Below, in pieces: positions 11,671 through 20,681 of a stretch of 64,000 nt of DNA. Position 1 is the first letter of the stretch, and every line of letters begins with the position of its first letter. The stretch comes from Liriodendron chinense (lineage: Eukaryota > Streptophyta > Magnoliopsida > Magnoliales > Magnoliaceae), in contig ML058507.1 in the NCBI GenBank assembly GCA_003013855.2, positions 6,262,001-6,326,000 on the forward strand, in the 5' to 3' direction. A program made the translations under genes and the position numbers. Under the pieces are notes generated by a model, which had not been told where the DNA came from, searched no databases, and saw nothing but the letters and a program-made list of their open reading frames with translations.

Positions 11671-11802
11671 AGCTGTCTAGTGCAGTGCTCGCCAGCGAAT
11701 CCTCTTACATGATCAGACGGCTAGATCTTACTTGCCAGTTCTTACCTTTCGTTGTCAGTCCTGATCGTCCGTACGCATGGCCCAGCCGGGTGGACTTTGC
11801 AT

Positions 11803-12358
11803 GGACGCGGAATAGCTAGTGACAGGTTGAGTAGCTATCTCGCTACTGAAGTGACGTCACCAACTTTTGTTGGGCCCACCCTGATGTATGTGTTCTATCC
11901 ACACTATCCATCCATTTTGAGAGAACATTTTAGGGCATGATCTAAATAATGGGACAGATCCAAAGCTCAAGTGAACCCCACCAAAAAAATAGTGGGGATT
12001 GATCTCCTAACATTAAAAGCTTATTGGGGCCATAGAAGTTTTCGATCAAGCTGATCTTTTTGTTTTCCCTTCTTCCATGTCTCTGTGACCTTATGAACAG
12101 GTGGGATCTCAAATAAACATCATGATGGGCCCTGGGAAGGTTTGAACGGTCACGTCACTGTCCCACTGTTTTCTTTGGTGGGGTCCACTTGAGCTTTGGA
12201 TCTGTCCCATTATTTAGGTCATGCCCTAAAATGCTCTCTCAAAATGAATGGACTGTGTGGATAGAACACATACATCAGGGTGGGCCTCACAGAATGTCGG
12301 TGACGTGACTTCAGTAGGGAGATAGCTACTCAAGCCTGTCAGTAGTTAATCCTCGTCA
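11803..12358. mobile_element. Mutator-like MITE, 556 bp, with 9-bp TSD
   Basis: Long inverted arms (about 180 bp each: 11803-11990 and 12165-12358) share TAGCTA..CTC, GTGACGTCAC / GTGACGTGAC, TGATGTATGTGTTCTATCC and GACAGATCCAAAGCTCAAGTG. The element is flanked by perfect 9-bp direct repeats ACTTTGCAT (11794-11802 and 12359-12367), the TSD length of Mutator-like elements. No coding capacity. This is the best-preserved copy of a family seen roughly ten times in the window. Confidence 0.88.
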
Positions 12359-12451
12359 ACTTTGCATGGCTGTAAACTTGGATACTCTAACAGAGTGTAA
12401 TGGTGATGCGCAGGCAATAAAAAATTACATAATTAGAAGGGCATTCATTGG

Positions 12452-12959
12452 TAGGGCTGTAAATGGCTGGGTTCGAGGCGGGTTTAGCCAAAACCAGACC
12501 CGCCCATTTACTAAAAGGGTCTGGATCCAAATTTTACACCCAGACCCTTTTACTAAATGGACGGGTCTAGGTCAGGTCCGATTCAACCCATCAGACCCAT
12601 TTATAAATGGGTCCGGGTCTGATAGAGGGAGATCCACCCAGACCCATTTATAAATGGGTCAGGTCTAATGGGTTCAGGTCTGGATCAAGTATGCAAGCAT
12701 TTTACAAGGCTTAAAACTGAGTCTGGACAGTTCCGTTGAAACATAGACCAAACTCGCTCACTTACTAAATGGGTTCGGGTCGGGCCTAATATAAAGAAAA
12801 CCAGACCTAGACCTGTTTAGCAACTGGGTTTGTTCTTGTCAACTGGGTTTGTTCTTGGACCCAGAACCGTACCATTAACAAATGGGTCGGGTCTGGGTCG
12901 GGTCTAAATGGGTCGGGTCCAGGTTCCCCATCGAGTGCACTGACCCATTTACAGCCATA
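12452..12959. mobile_element. hAT-type MITE, 508 bp, with 8-bp TSD
   Basis: Ends TAGGGCTGTAAATGG and the inverse CCATTTACAGCCATA, flanked by perfect 8-bp direct repeats TTCATTGG (12444-12451 and 12960-12967). The interior is filled with repeats of AAATGGGTCGGGTCTGG in both orientations. hAT elements make 8-bp duplications. Confidence 0.88.
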
Positions 12960-13024
12960 TTCATTGGACTAGTTAAATATTAGATTGATGGGCATTCATT
13001 CGACAGTTGAAATTGAAAAATACC

Positions 13025-13290
13025 CAGCAAGGCCCACCTTGATGTGTTTGTTGTATATCCACACTGTACATCTGTTTTTACATCTTATTTTAGAACGCGA
13101 TCACAAACCTGGAGAACATCCACATATTGGTTGGACCATACTACTAGAAACAGTGATGAATGACCATTAAAAATCTTTTTGTGGGCCACAAAAGTTTTGG
13201 ATCAAGCTGATTTTACCTTCATCTATGCATCTAGGTATTGTTAACATTATCAACAGGTTGAATGGCTAATAAACATTACGAAAACCTTAC
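13025..13290. mobile_element. partial MITE copy
   Basis: One arm and centre of the common family: GGCCCACCTTGATGTGTTTG, GTGGGCCACAAAAGTTTTGG, ATCAAGCTGAT, CAACAGGTTGAATGGC. The opposite arm is lost. Confidence 0.6.
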
Positions 13291-14575
13291 CATGAGCCCT
13301 TCAATGTTAGCCATCGGCCATGTTGGGATTCGATACCTTGACCTCAGTGTTGAGACAAGGTTATCTTCACTCAGTCTACCACTGTCCCAAAGGTGTGTGT
13401 ACATGTAAAGCACTTGAAGATACACAGCACATGCAGCATACAAGAGTGCTTGAATATGAATAGTCATCCATTGTGTCAGATTTGCTACATGTGCATGGAG
13501 AACATTATGTTCCTACGTGCACCATGCCATGACTAAGGGGTCGTTTGGATGTTGGTAAAATGTTTAAGTTGTAATCCAATTACCTATAATCAGATTACAG
13601 GTGTAAAGTGTTTACAGCTTGTTCTATTTGGCTTTAAGTTGTAATCTGTTTACAGGTAAATAGATGTTTGTGTTTGGATAACATGTAAATTGTTTACAAC
13701 CTATAATTAGATGTTCACGCACGACAGAGCTCGGAATAGTAAATCCTTTAAAATTCACCAAATAACATGTCAAGTCTTCATTTAAGATGGATGATTGGGA
13801 TAAGCCCAACTCAATAAAGCATATGACCAATCCTTACACTAAAACAATCATTTAGTGGACCACAAAAGTGGGCCCACTATTTCAAGTTCCATTTTATGAT
13901 GAGAAACTATTAATATCAACCTTAACTATAAACTAACATTAAATTAGTAGCATCTAACATGGGTGATTTTTTGTTGCACATTCCGTAAGTAGTGAGACTC
14001 ATTGTATGAACAACTTAAAATTATTTTATTTATAAGGCATGGAATACCACATATACACAACTTTCTTCGTAAGAGTGGATTAGGTGATGCGTGCGACTCT
14101 TACTGTGGGGCCTACCTTGATGTATGTGTTATATCCACACCATCCATTCATTTTGTGAGATCATTTTACACATTAGCTAAAAATCCAAAGCTCAAATGAA
14201 CCACACCAATGAAAGCAGTGACGGACAATAATGCTGTTAGTGCACTTTTCTGTGGCATACTAGTGCACCTTGTTTGTCAATCACTTACATCAATGAGTCG
14301 AGTGTCGGTTGAGCTTAATGAAGACGAAGACCGAAGACTCAAGTGGCCCTGCTGCATCAAGGAAGAAGGAACAGGTAAAGTTGATGCCTTGATGTGCCTT
14401 AACCTTGACCAAAACTCAACCCTTTAACCTATTTGATGACCTTGACCATGTTAAGAAAACTTTAGTCATCATAGATTGGCCCTAGGTTCACCAAAAGACC
14501 ATCCAAAACCTTGGTCATTGTATAGGGTTGTGATCTAAGTGGATCAGCTAGCAAACAGGCTGAACCCAGGCCTGT

Positions 14576-14734
14576 CCGACTGGTCACGACCGGTCACCTG
14601 GACTAGACCGACCGGTCAAGACCGGTCGGACGAAGTGTCCAGTTCATACAGCAAGCTTGCTGTCTTGTGCAGGTTTAGGACCGACCGGTCATGACCGGTT
14701 GGCTGGGCTGATCCGACCGGTCTTGACCGATCAG
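14576..14734 (+). promoter_or_regulatory. GACCGGTC palindrome array in copia U3
   Basis: Four 22-bp palindromic units, each two GACCGGTC cores 10 bp apart flanked by CC and GG, start at 14576, 14608, 14681 and 14713: spacings 32, 73, 32 bp. The 73-bp interval contains GTCCAGTTCATACAGCAAGC. It lies about 340 bp into the LTR, where the sibling LTR at 63210 has a similar array upstream of a TATA box. Confidence 0.85.
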
Positions 14735-15377
14735 ACAGCCCCCCCCCCCCACAAGATAGCAAGAGCTTGGCTTGTTTTGAGGGGCAAGGAGAGGGATTTC
14801 GATAGGAGCGAAGCCACCATTGTTGGAGACCATTTGAGGCTCATTCCCAACCTATGCAAGGCATCTTCCTTATGCTTTAACACAAGATTAGAGCATTCCA
14901 AGCTCATGAAGAAGATGACCTTCATCCCCTCTTGATCTCTAGAGTTTGGACCTTCCTTGATAGGCATATCCTTGTCCAAAACTTTAAGATGAGATCATTG
15001 TGGGAGAGAACCTCTAGGCAACCCATTTCCATCAGTTGTACAGTTCTCAAACCTATCCTCCTATCACCTTGGGCATCTCAAAAGCATCACATGCAAGGTG
15101 TTCGATCAAGTGTAGCTGAGGCATTGGCGACGCAACGGCAACACGATCGAGGGAAGCAAGGGAAGCTGATTGAAGCACGGGAGAGCGGAGATTAAGCAAC
15201 CCGAACCGGCGCTGAACAAGGGGCTCATCCGACAAGTAAAGTTGTCTTGATTGAGAGTCCATCTAGAGTTTGTTTGTTAAACTCAAATTAGGGACATTAG
15301 CCGTTCCTCGGCCCATTAGCCGGGCCTAAACAAAGTCTCTAAGGGGGAGCCTCCGACACGAGAGTGAACGTGCGTAG

Positions 15378-15522
15378 GGTTGAGAGTTAGCCTATGTCCA
15401 AAACTCTGTTTGGGTTGAGAGTTAGCCCTTTGTCCAAAACTCCGATTATGGTTGAGAGGTGAACCGGTAAAACCTCCGTGTAAAGGTTGTGAGGTGAACC
15501 TCATTTAAAACCTCCGATAATG
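15378..15522. repeat. tandem repeat in copia LTR
   Basis: Three to four imperfect units of GGTTGAGAG(T/G)T(A/G)A.CC..AAAAC(T/C)C, about 40-50 bp each. The sibling LTR has three units at 21958-22060. Confidence 0.8.
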
Positions 15523-16345
15523 AATGCCGGTGTGCTCAAAGGAGCTGAGTACTTGAACTGGGAGTGGAGTAGACCCAAAGTCGAACCACTATACCTGCTT
15601 GTGTTTGTGATTGTATTGAGCACATTGATATCTTAGCATTGGATGTTTAATTGTTTAATTATGAATGCTTGATAGGAATGTAAGCTAGGCACTAGATTGG
15701 CACATCCACACACAAGATGTACTTTCACTAGGTGTGTAGACTTGACCTCATTGATCCATTCTCATAAGTCTACATAGGTTGCATAGGTTAGGAGCTTGAT
15801 TAGTTAAATCATTTATTTACCTATACATGCTTAGACTAGGATTGTTTGTTGCTTAACCATATGTTAGTCTTGTGATTGGACCCACTTAGGCTTGGAAGCC
15901 GAAGTGTTCTTGTTTACTTAGTTTAATTTGTTGAATTGTGTAGGTAGGCGAAAAGAATTTCAAAAATGTCCTAATCACCCCCTCGTATAGGTTTAGCCAT
16001 AATTCTAGTTGCTCTATAAGCTTCCGCACATACGAAGGTATCGTGTTAAACTACCGACGTACTTTTAGATGCCACCGTTGAAACCTTCCTAAGGCCCACC
16101 ATGATGTTTATTAGGCATCTAACCTGTTCATAAGGTCACACAGACCTGGATGAAGGGAAAAATATCAGCATGATACAAAACTTTTGTAGCTTCCAAGAAG
16201 TTTTCAATGGTAGGCATTCATTCTCCATTGCTTATGTGGTGTGGTCCACTTAAGGTTTGGATCTGCTTCATTTTTTGTCTCATGTCGTAAAATGATCTTA
16301 CAAAATGGATGGATGGTGTAGATATAACACATACATTATGGTGGG

Positions 16346-17890
16346 TGTTCGCTTCCCCAAGTGTAGGGTTGCGATGTAGTAATAATCTCGGTAAGACCGA
16401 GGTCGATCCACAGGGACTTATGGAAGAATTCACAAACACATCCAATAGTTTCTATTGAGAAGCTAACAACCAGATTTGTAGTAGATTGATGTAAGTAGCA
16501 ATATTGAACTAAACTGAAGTAAACAATTATAAAAAGGCACTAGGGATTCAAGGATCCACTTGTAGCAATCCTTGATGCTCAATTCGCTGTGGTTTCTCAC
16601 TTTCTCAACTAGAATCGAAATTAGGATCTATCTAGTTGGATGATAAAGCAGTTAAACCAACGATCTGCCATATGTAAAACCAATGTACATGATTCACTCA
16701 ATGCAAGCTAGGACGAGCATACTCAATTGCATTAGTCAGTCTCAATTCCAATAGACTAAGTTCACAATCATAACCATCATTAAGTCCTGTCACAAGACAA
16801 AACTAGATCATGATTTGAACTTAATTCAAATCACATGCACAGTCCCACATACCACAGATTTTCAGAAAAAGTAGAACTTTGGTAGGAAGTTCCCACATGA
16901 AGATCATAGTACTAGAGCGTACCCCAATTCCTCGGATCATACAGGTCTAGACTAGCACACAACCATTAAGAACTCAAGAAATTCTCCCAAACATCCATGA
17001 GTCATCATAAGACTAAGAAAAACTACTTAGAACTTATATTAACTTCAAACCATTGTCCATAAACATGAAATCCAACTTTAAAACCAACTTAAACGAATTG
17101 AAAACATCTTAGATTCACTACAAGCTTCACCTCTTAGCCCTAGCTAAGAGGTTTAGCCGTTCATGATCAAAGGAAACATAAAACAACTAAGAAAAGCATA
17201 AAAAACGAGAAACAAACTAGAAGGAGTTGTGGAACTCCGAAATCCACTTCCGCCGCCTCCCACCTTGCTCAAACCCTTCTAAGATACCCTAGGAACGATA
17301 CCTAGGTGTCCTTTTATAGTGGGGAGGCTCTGCAACATCGGAATCATCTAGAATTTGCGTAAGCTTACGTAGTGCGCAGAGAAATTCGGCGCCAAAATAG
17401 GAAAGTACGCAGTTTACACATGGCCGACCGGTCGCAACCGGTCGGACCTCACTAATAAACAGTCCAGCAAGCTTCTGGAGTTGAAAAGTCCTCTGGCCGA
17501 CCGGTCTGGACCGGTCGGACTGGTTTGATTGACCGGTCACGACCGATCGGACTGTCTATGAACACTGTCCAGGGAGTTCAGCAAGTCTAAGAGAGCTGGC
17601 CGACCGGTCTAGACCGGTCGTGGCCCTCTTGGCCGACCGGTATGAACCGGTCTTGGCCTCTTTTCTTCTTTATTTCTTTCTTTCTTTCTTCTCTCTGCTT
17701 TCTTCTTTCTTTGGCCCACCTTGGGTCTTCATCCAAGGCTCTAAATAGATCCTTTTGGTCTTCAATTGGGCGGGGTTCCTCTCATTCCTACAATCATGAA
17801 ATCATGCATTAGATTAGTCTTTAAATCATGAAAACCATGCATAATGAGTGATGAATTGGGGTTAGAATATGCACAATTAAGAGCTCAACA
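16346..17890 (-). repeat. solo LTR, Athila-type gypsy, 1545 bp
   Basis: On plus it runs TGTTCGCTTCCCCAAGTG to GAGCTCAACA, flanked by perfect 5-bp TSD GTGGG (16341-16345, 17891-17895). The full element at 38482-49391 has the same LTR, which puts its transcription on the minus strand. TATA box CTATAAAAGG on minus at 17319-17310. A hairpin CTCGGTAAGACCGAG sits at 16387-16401. Confidence 0.92.
17424..17654 (-). promoter_or_regulatory. GACCGGTC palindrome array in Athila U3
   Basis: Five palindromic units start at 17424, 17497, 17529, 17600 and 17633 (spacings 73, 32, 71, 33). In transcript orientation they lie about 105-335 bp upstream of the TATA box. The long intervals hold CAGTCCAGCAAGC-like spacers. 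Confidence 0.88.
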
Positions 17891-17989
17891 GTGGGGCTCA
17901 CAAATTCTTGGCAGGTTAAAATAGAATGGAAGTCCTTGTTGCGTAAAATATATGCTCCCTCGTTGAAGTTAGTGAGACGGGTAATCTAG

Positions 17990-18422
17990 GTGTGGCCCCA
18001 CAATGATGCTTGTGAAAAATCCACCCTGTTCATTCGTTTTGCCATATCATATTAGGACATGGGCCCAAAAATGAGGCAGATCCAAAACTTGAGCGAGCCG
18101 CAAGACAAGAAACAATGATGATTGAATGTACACAATTTGAAATGTTTGTGGGCCATAGATTATTTGAAAAAAGCTAATAATTTTATGTTTTCGATTTTTC
18201 CTGGTAGTAATGACCTTATGAAGGGTATGGATGGCAGATAAAAAATGCAGTGGAACCTAAGGAGGTTTCAGCGGTGGGCATTTCCCTACCCACTTTTTCC
18301 TACCGCATGGCCCACTTGAATTTTGAATCTATCTCATTTTTTAGCCCATGCCCAAAAATGATTTGGAAAAGCAGGTGGACGGGATAGATTTCTCACCAGC
18401 ATCATGGTGTGCCCCACCTAGC
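17990..18422. mobile_element. common-family MITE copy
   Basis: Arms CTAGGTGTGGCCCCAC and the inverse GTGTGCCCCACCTAG bound the family's usual interior (GCAGATCCAAAACTTGAG, GTGGGCCATAG, GACCTTATGAAGG, TTTCAGCGGTGGGCAT). Confidence 0.7.
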
Positions 18423-18733
18423 TTCCTGCTGTAGGAATGCAAAGATTTTGGAAGAAAGTCCTAGTTCTTCTTCTTCTCAAGGGTTTCACAAACGCTGGCA
18501 CCGTTGAAGCCACAACTCTCCTTGATTGAGATTTTGTTTTAAAAAGTATCCGTTGCCTGAAATCCTTTTACCTGTAATCTGAAACATGCCCTTTTATGAT
18601 GTTTCATATTACAAGTAAAAGCTATAATTCGATTACAGCCTACAATCTGTTTACAGGCAAATAACCCATCCAAACGCCCCATGTAATCAGATTACAACCT
18701 AGCAACTTTACAGGCATCCAAACGACCACTAAG

Positions 18734-19620
18734 CCTTTCCTTGCCCTCATCCAACATTTTTAGCAAGCTTATGCTATCTTTGTTAATGGTCAAATTTTGA
18801 GTCCTAAACATAATCATATTTCTAGTTTTATATGAAAAATGAGTTTAATTAGCTAAGGTTTTTTTTTCACACACAAGCACACGATTGCCCGCACATGCAC
18901 ACTCACACCACATGGACACTCAATCCCATGATGCATTGAAACAAGCTAAGTAACAACTGTTTACTTATTGTAGACTCACAAGAGTTTCAACACAAGGTCA
19001 TGGGTTCGAGTACCCATTGTGGTGAAATCCCAATGTGGTGTGAGTGTGTGGGTGTGTGTGGGGTGTGGGTGCGTGTGTAAAATATATATATATTTTTTTA
19101 AAGATGAAGAAGAAGAAGATGTTTACTTATGGCTTGTTTCAGTTGTTGTAAAAAAACTTCCAAGAAGCTTTTAGTGGTGAGCATTCAATTCCCACTATTT
19201 TTGTGGTGTGGTTCACATGAGTGCTTGGATCTACCTCATTTTTGAGTTCCTATCCTAAAATTATCTAGAAAATGAATGGACAACTTGGATAAAACACATA
19301 TATCATTGTGGGGCCCATATGATTTTAGTTTGGTAAACATATATCATACACCAATGGTTGAAACCTAGTATCTATTGCCGTTTTTCAAACTTAAATTCCC
19401 AGACTTACCAAACACGGGAAACTTTTCATTATTATGCTTTTCTCATTATTTACTAGCAATTACACCCAACAAACAGGTAGATTGGTTTGTGTATGCTGGC
19501 ACATTTTCTCAATCAAAGGCCGTATGACTCCAGCTTTATGTCACTCAATTTGAGGGCAAGGCATAGCACTTGTATGATTTAGGAGTGCTCGAAGGGCATG
19601 GATTAGGTATTACCCCCACC
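18734..19620. other. intergenic with GT-rich tract and a half MITE
   Basis: No gene. A TGTG-rich stretch lies at 19030-19075. One MITE arm lies at 19165-19325 (TGGTGTGGTTCACATGAG to ACACATATATCATTGTGGGG). Confidence 0.55.
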
Positions 19621-20145
19621 GCAACCTAGCTAGAGAGACAGTCCTATTAGGGGCTTTGTGGGGGCCACCATTATGTGTGTTTTATCAATGTTGTCTATCT
19701 ATTTTGACAAATCATTTTAGATGATGAGCAAAAAAATGAGGTAGATTGAATGCTCAAGTGGACCACATCACAAGAAATTGTGAGGATTAGATGCCTATAA
19801 CTGAAAACCTCTTAGGGGCCACATAATTTTTGGATCAAGCTGATATTTATGTTTTCCCTTCATCCCTGTCTATGTGACCTTGTGAATAGGTTGGATGCCA
19901 AATAAATATCACAGTGGGCTCTAAAAAAGTTTCAACGGTGGGGTCACTATCACCACTACTTCGTGTGGTGTAGTCCACTCAAGCCTTTAGTCTACCTCCC
20001 TTTTTAGGCTCATGCCCTGAAATGATCTTTCAAAATGGATGAGTGTCTTGCATAAAACACATATATCACAATAGGCCCCATAAAGCCACTAACAAGACAA
20101 TCTGTCTATAGGTCTTAGTGGGGGTACCCAATCCACACCTATGAC
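19620..20145. mobile_element. common-family MITE with long terminal arms
   Basis: The outer arms GGATTAGGTATTACCCCCAC (19602-19621) and the inverse GTGGGGGTACCCAATCC (20119-20135) extend the usual GGGGCC..ATGTGTGTTTTATC arms. Interior order is as in the intact copy. A TSD could not be fixed. Confidence 0.65.
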
Positions 20146-20165
20146 TAAATACCAACCATGATGTC

Positions 20166-20681
20166 TGTTGAAAGGAGCCTTAAATCTTTAGTTCTGGGGT
20201 TCATCGATCGATCGACCGTTGTGGTCAATTGATCGAAAATACCCCGGATGAGACAGTTTGGTCTTTGGACAGTTTTGGACCAGTTCGGTCGATCGACCTT
20301 CGGGGCTCGATCAATCGAAACTCATTGGAATTCCTCACAAACTCTCTGAACTATTTTGGGCATGTTCAATCGACCGAACATGAAGGTGTCAAGTGATCAA
20401 AGGATCGTCGATCGATGTCAATCAATCAACCAATGATGCCCAATGCTTTGCGTGAGTGTGCGGTTTTGTTTCTAATTTCAAGTGTAACGCTATATAAGCA
20501 AGTGTAATATATGATTAGGGTAGAGGAGAGAGATCATAAACGTTTCTAAAGTTTGCCAAGGAGAAGGCTAGGGTTTTACACATCTGTAAGTTTGAATTTC
20601 AATATCTTGTAATTCATTTTCATAGTGGATTGCTATCATTTTGTGTCATGGTTTTTTTCCCAAAAGGGTTTTCCACATAAA
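20166..20681 (+). repeat. copia 5' LTR, first part
   Basis: U3 and R of the host copia LTR: palindrome array 20204-20430, TATATAAG at 20491-20498, and the leader GTGGATTGCTATC with TTTTCCACATAAA at the end. It resumes at 22507 (AAATCTGTGTTC) and ends at 22595, about 605 bp in all. Confidence 0.82.
20204..20430 (+). promoter_or_regulatory. TCGATCGATCGA-type palindrome pairs in copia U3
   Basis: Near-palindromic pairs: TCGATCGATCGA at 20204 with TCAATTGATCGA at 20225 (21 bp apart); TCGGTCGATCGA at 20285 with TCGATCAATCGA at 20307 (22 bp); looser copies at 20363-20430. The TATA box lies about 60 bp downstream. Confidence 0.75.

Larger units (their letters stand above)
14235..16067 (+). repeat. 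solo LTR, copia family TGTTAGTGCAC, 1833 bp
   Basis: Starts TGTTAGTGCACTTTTC and ends near ACTTTTA; flanks AATGC and GATGC are a 5-bp TSD with one change. A second copy (20682-22506) has nearly the same length, 1825 bp. The family is assigned to Ty1/copia because minus-strand copies at 35649 and 57568 abut a polypurine tract and a Met primer-binding site bordering a copia gag. Inside are a GACCGGTC array (14576-14734), a C12 run near 14739-14750, a tandem GGTTGAGAG repeat (15378-15522) and a hairpin (15883-15906). Confidence 0.82.
14098..17930. mobile_element. common-family MITE split by two solo LTRs
   Basis: The pieces 14098-14234, 16073-16345 and 17896 to about 17930 join into one inverted-orientation copy of the common MITE. 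Insertion points are marked by LTR TSDs: AATGC/GATGC around the 14235 LTR and GTGGG/GTGGG around the 16346 LTR. Confidence 0.75.
13538..18727. mobile_element. interrupted hAT-like element (GGTCGTTTGGATG termini)
   Basis: GGGTCGTTTGGATG at 13538 and its inverse CATCCAAACGACC ending at 18727 are flanked by the direct repeat ACTAAG (13532-13537 and 18728-18733). Both ends carry subterminal copies of TGTAATCTGTTTACAGG-like motifs (13635-13660 and 18645-18660), as hAT elements often do. Between them lie two MITEs and two solo LTRs, which explains the 5.2-kb span. The TSD is six clear bases rather than eight, and no transposase is seen. Confidence 0.55.
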
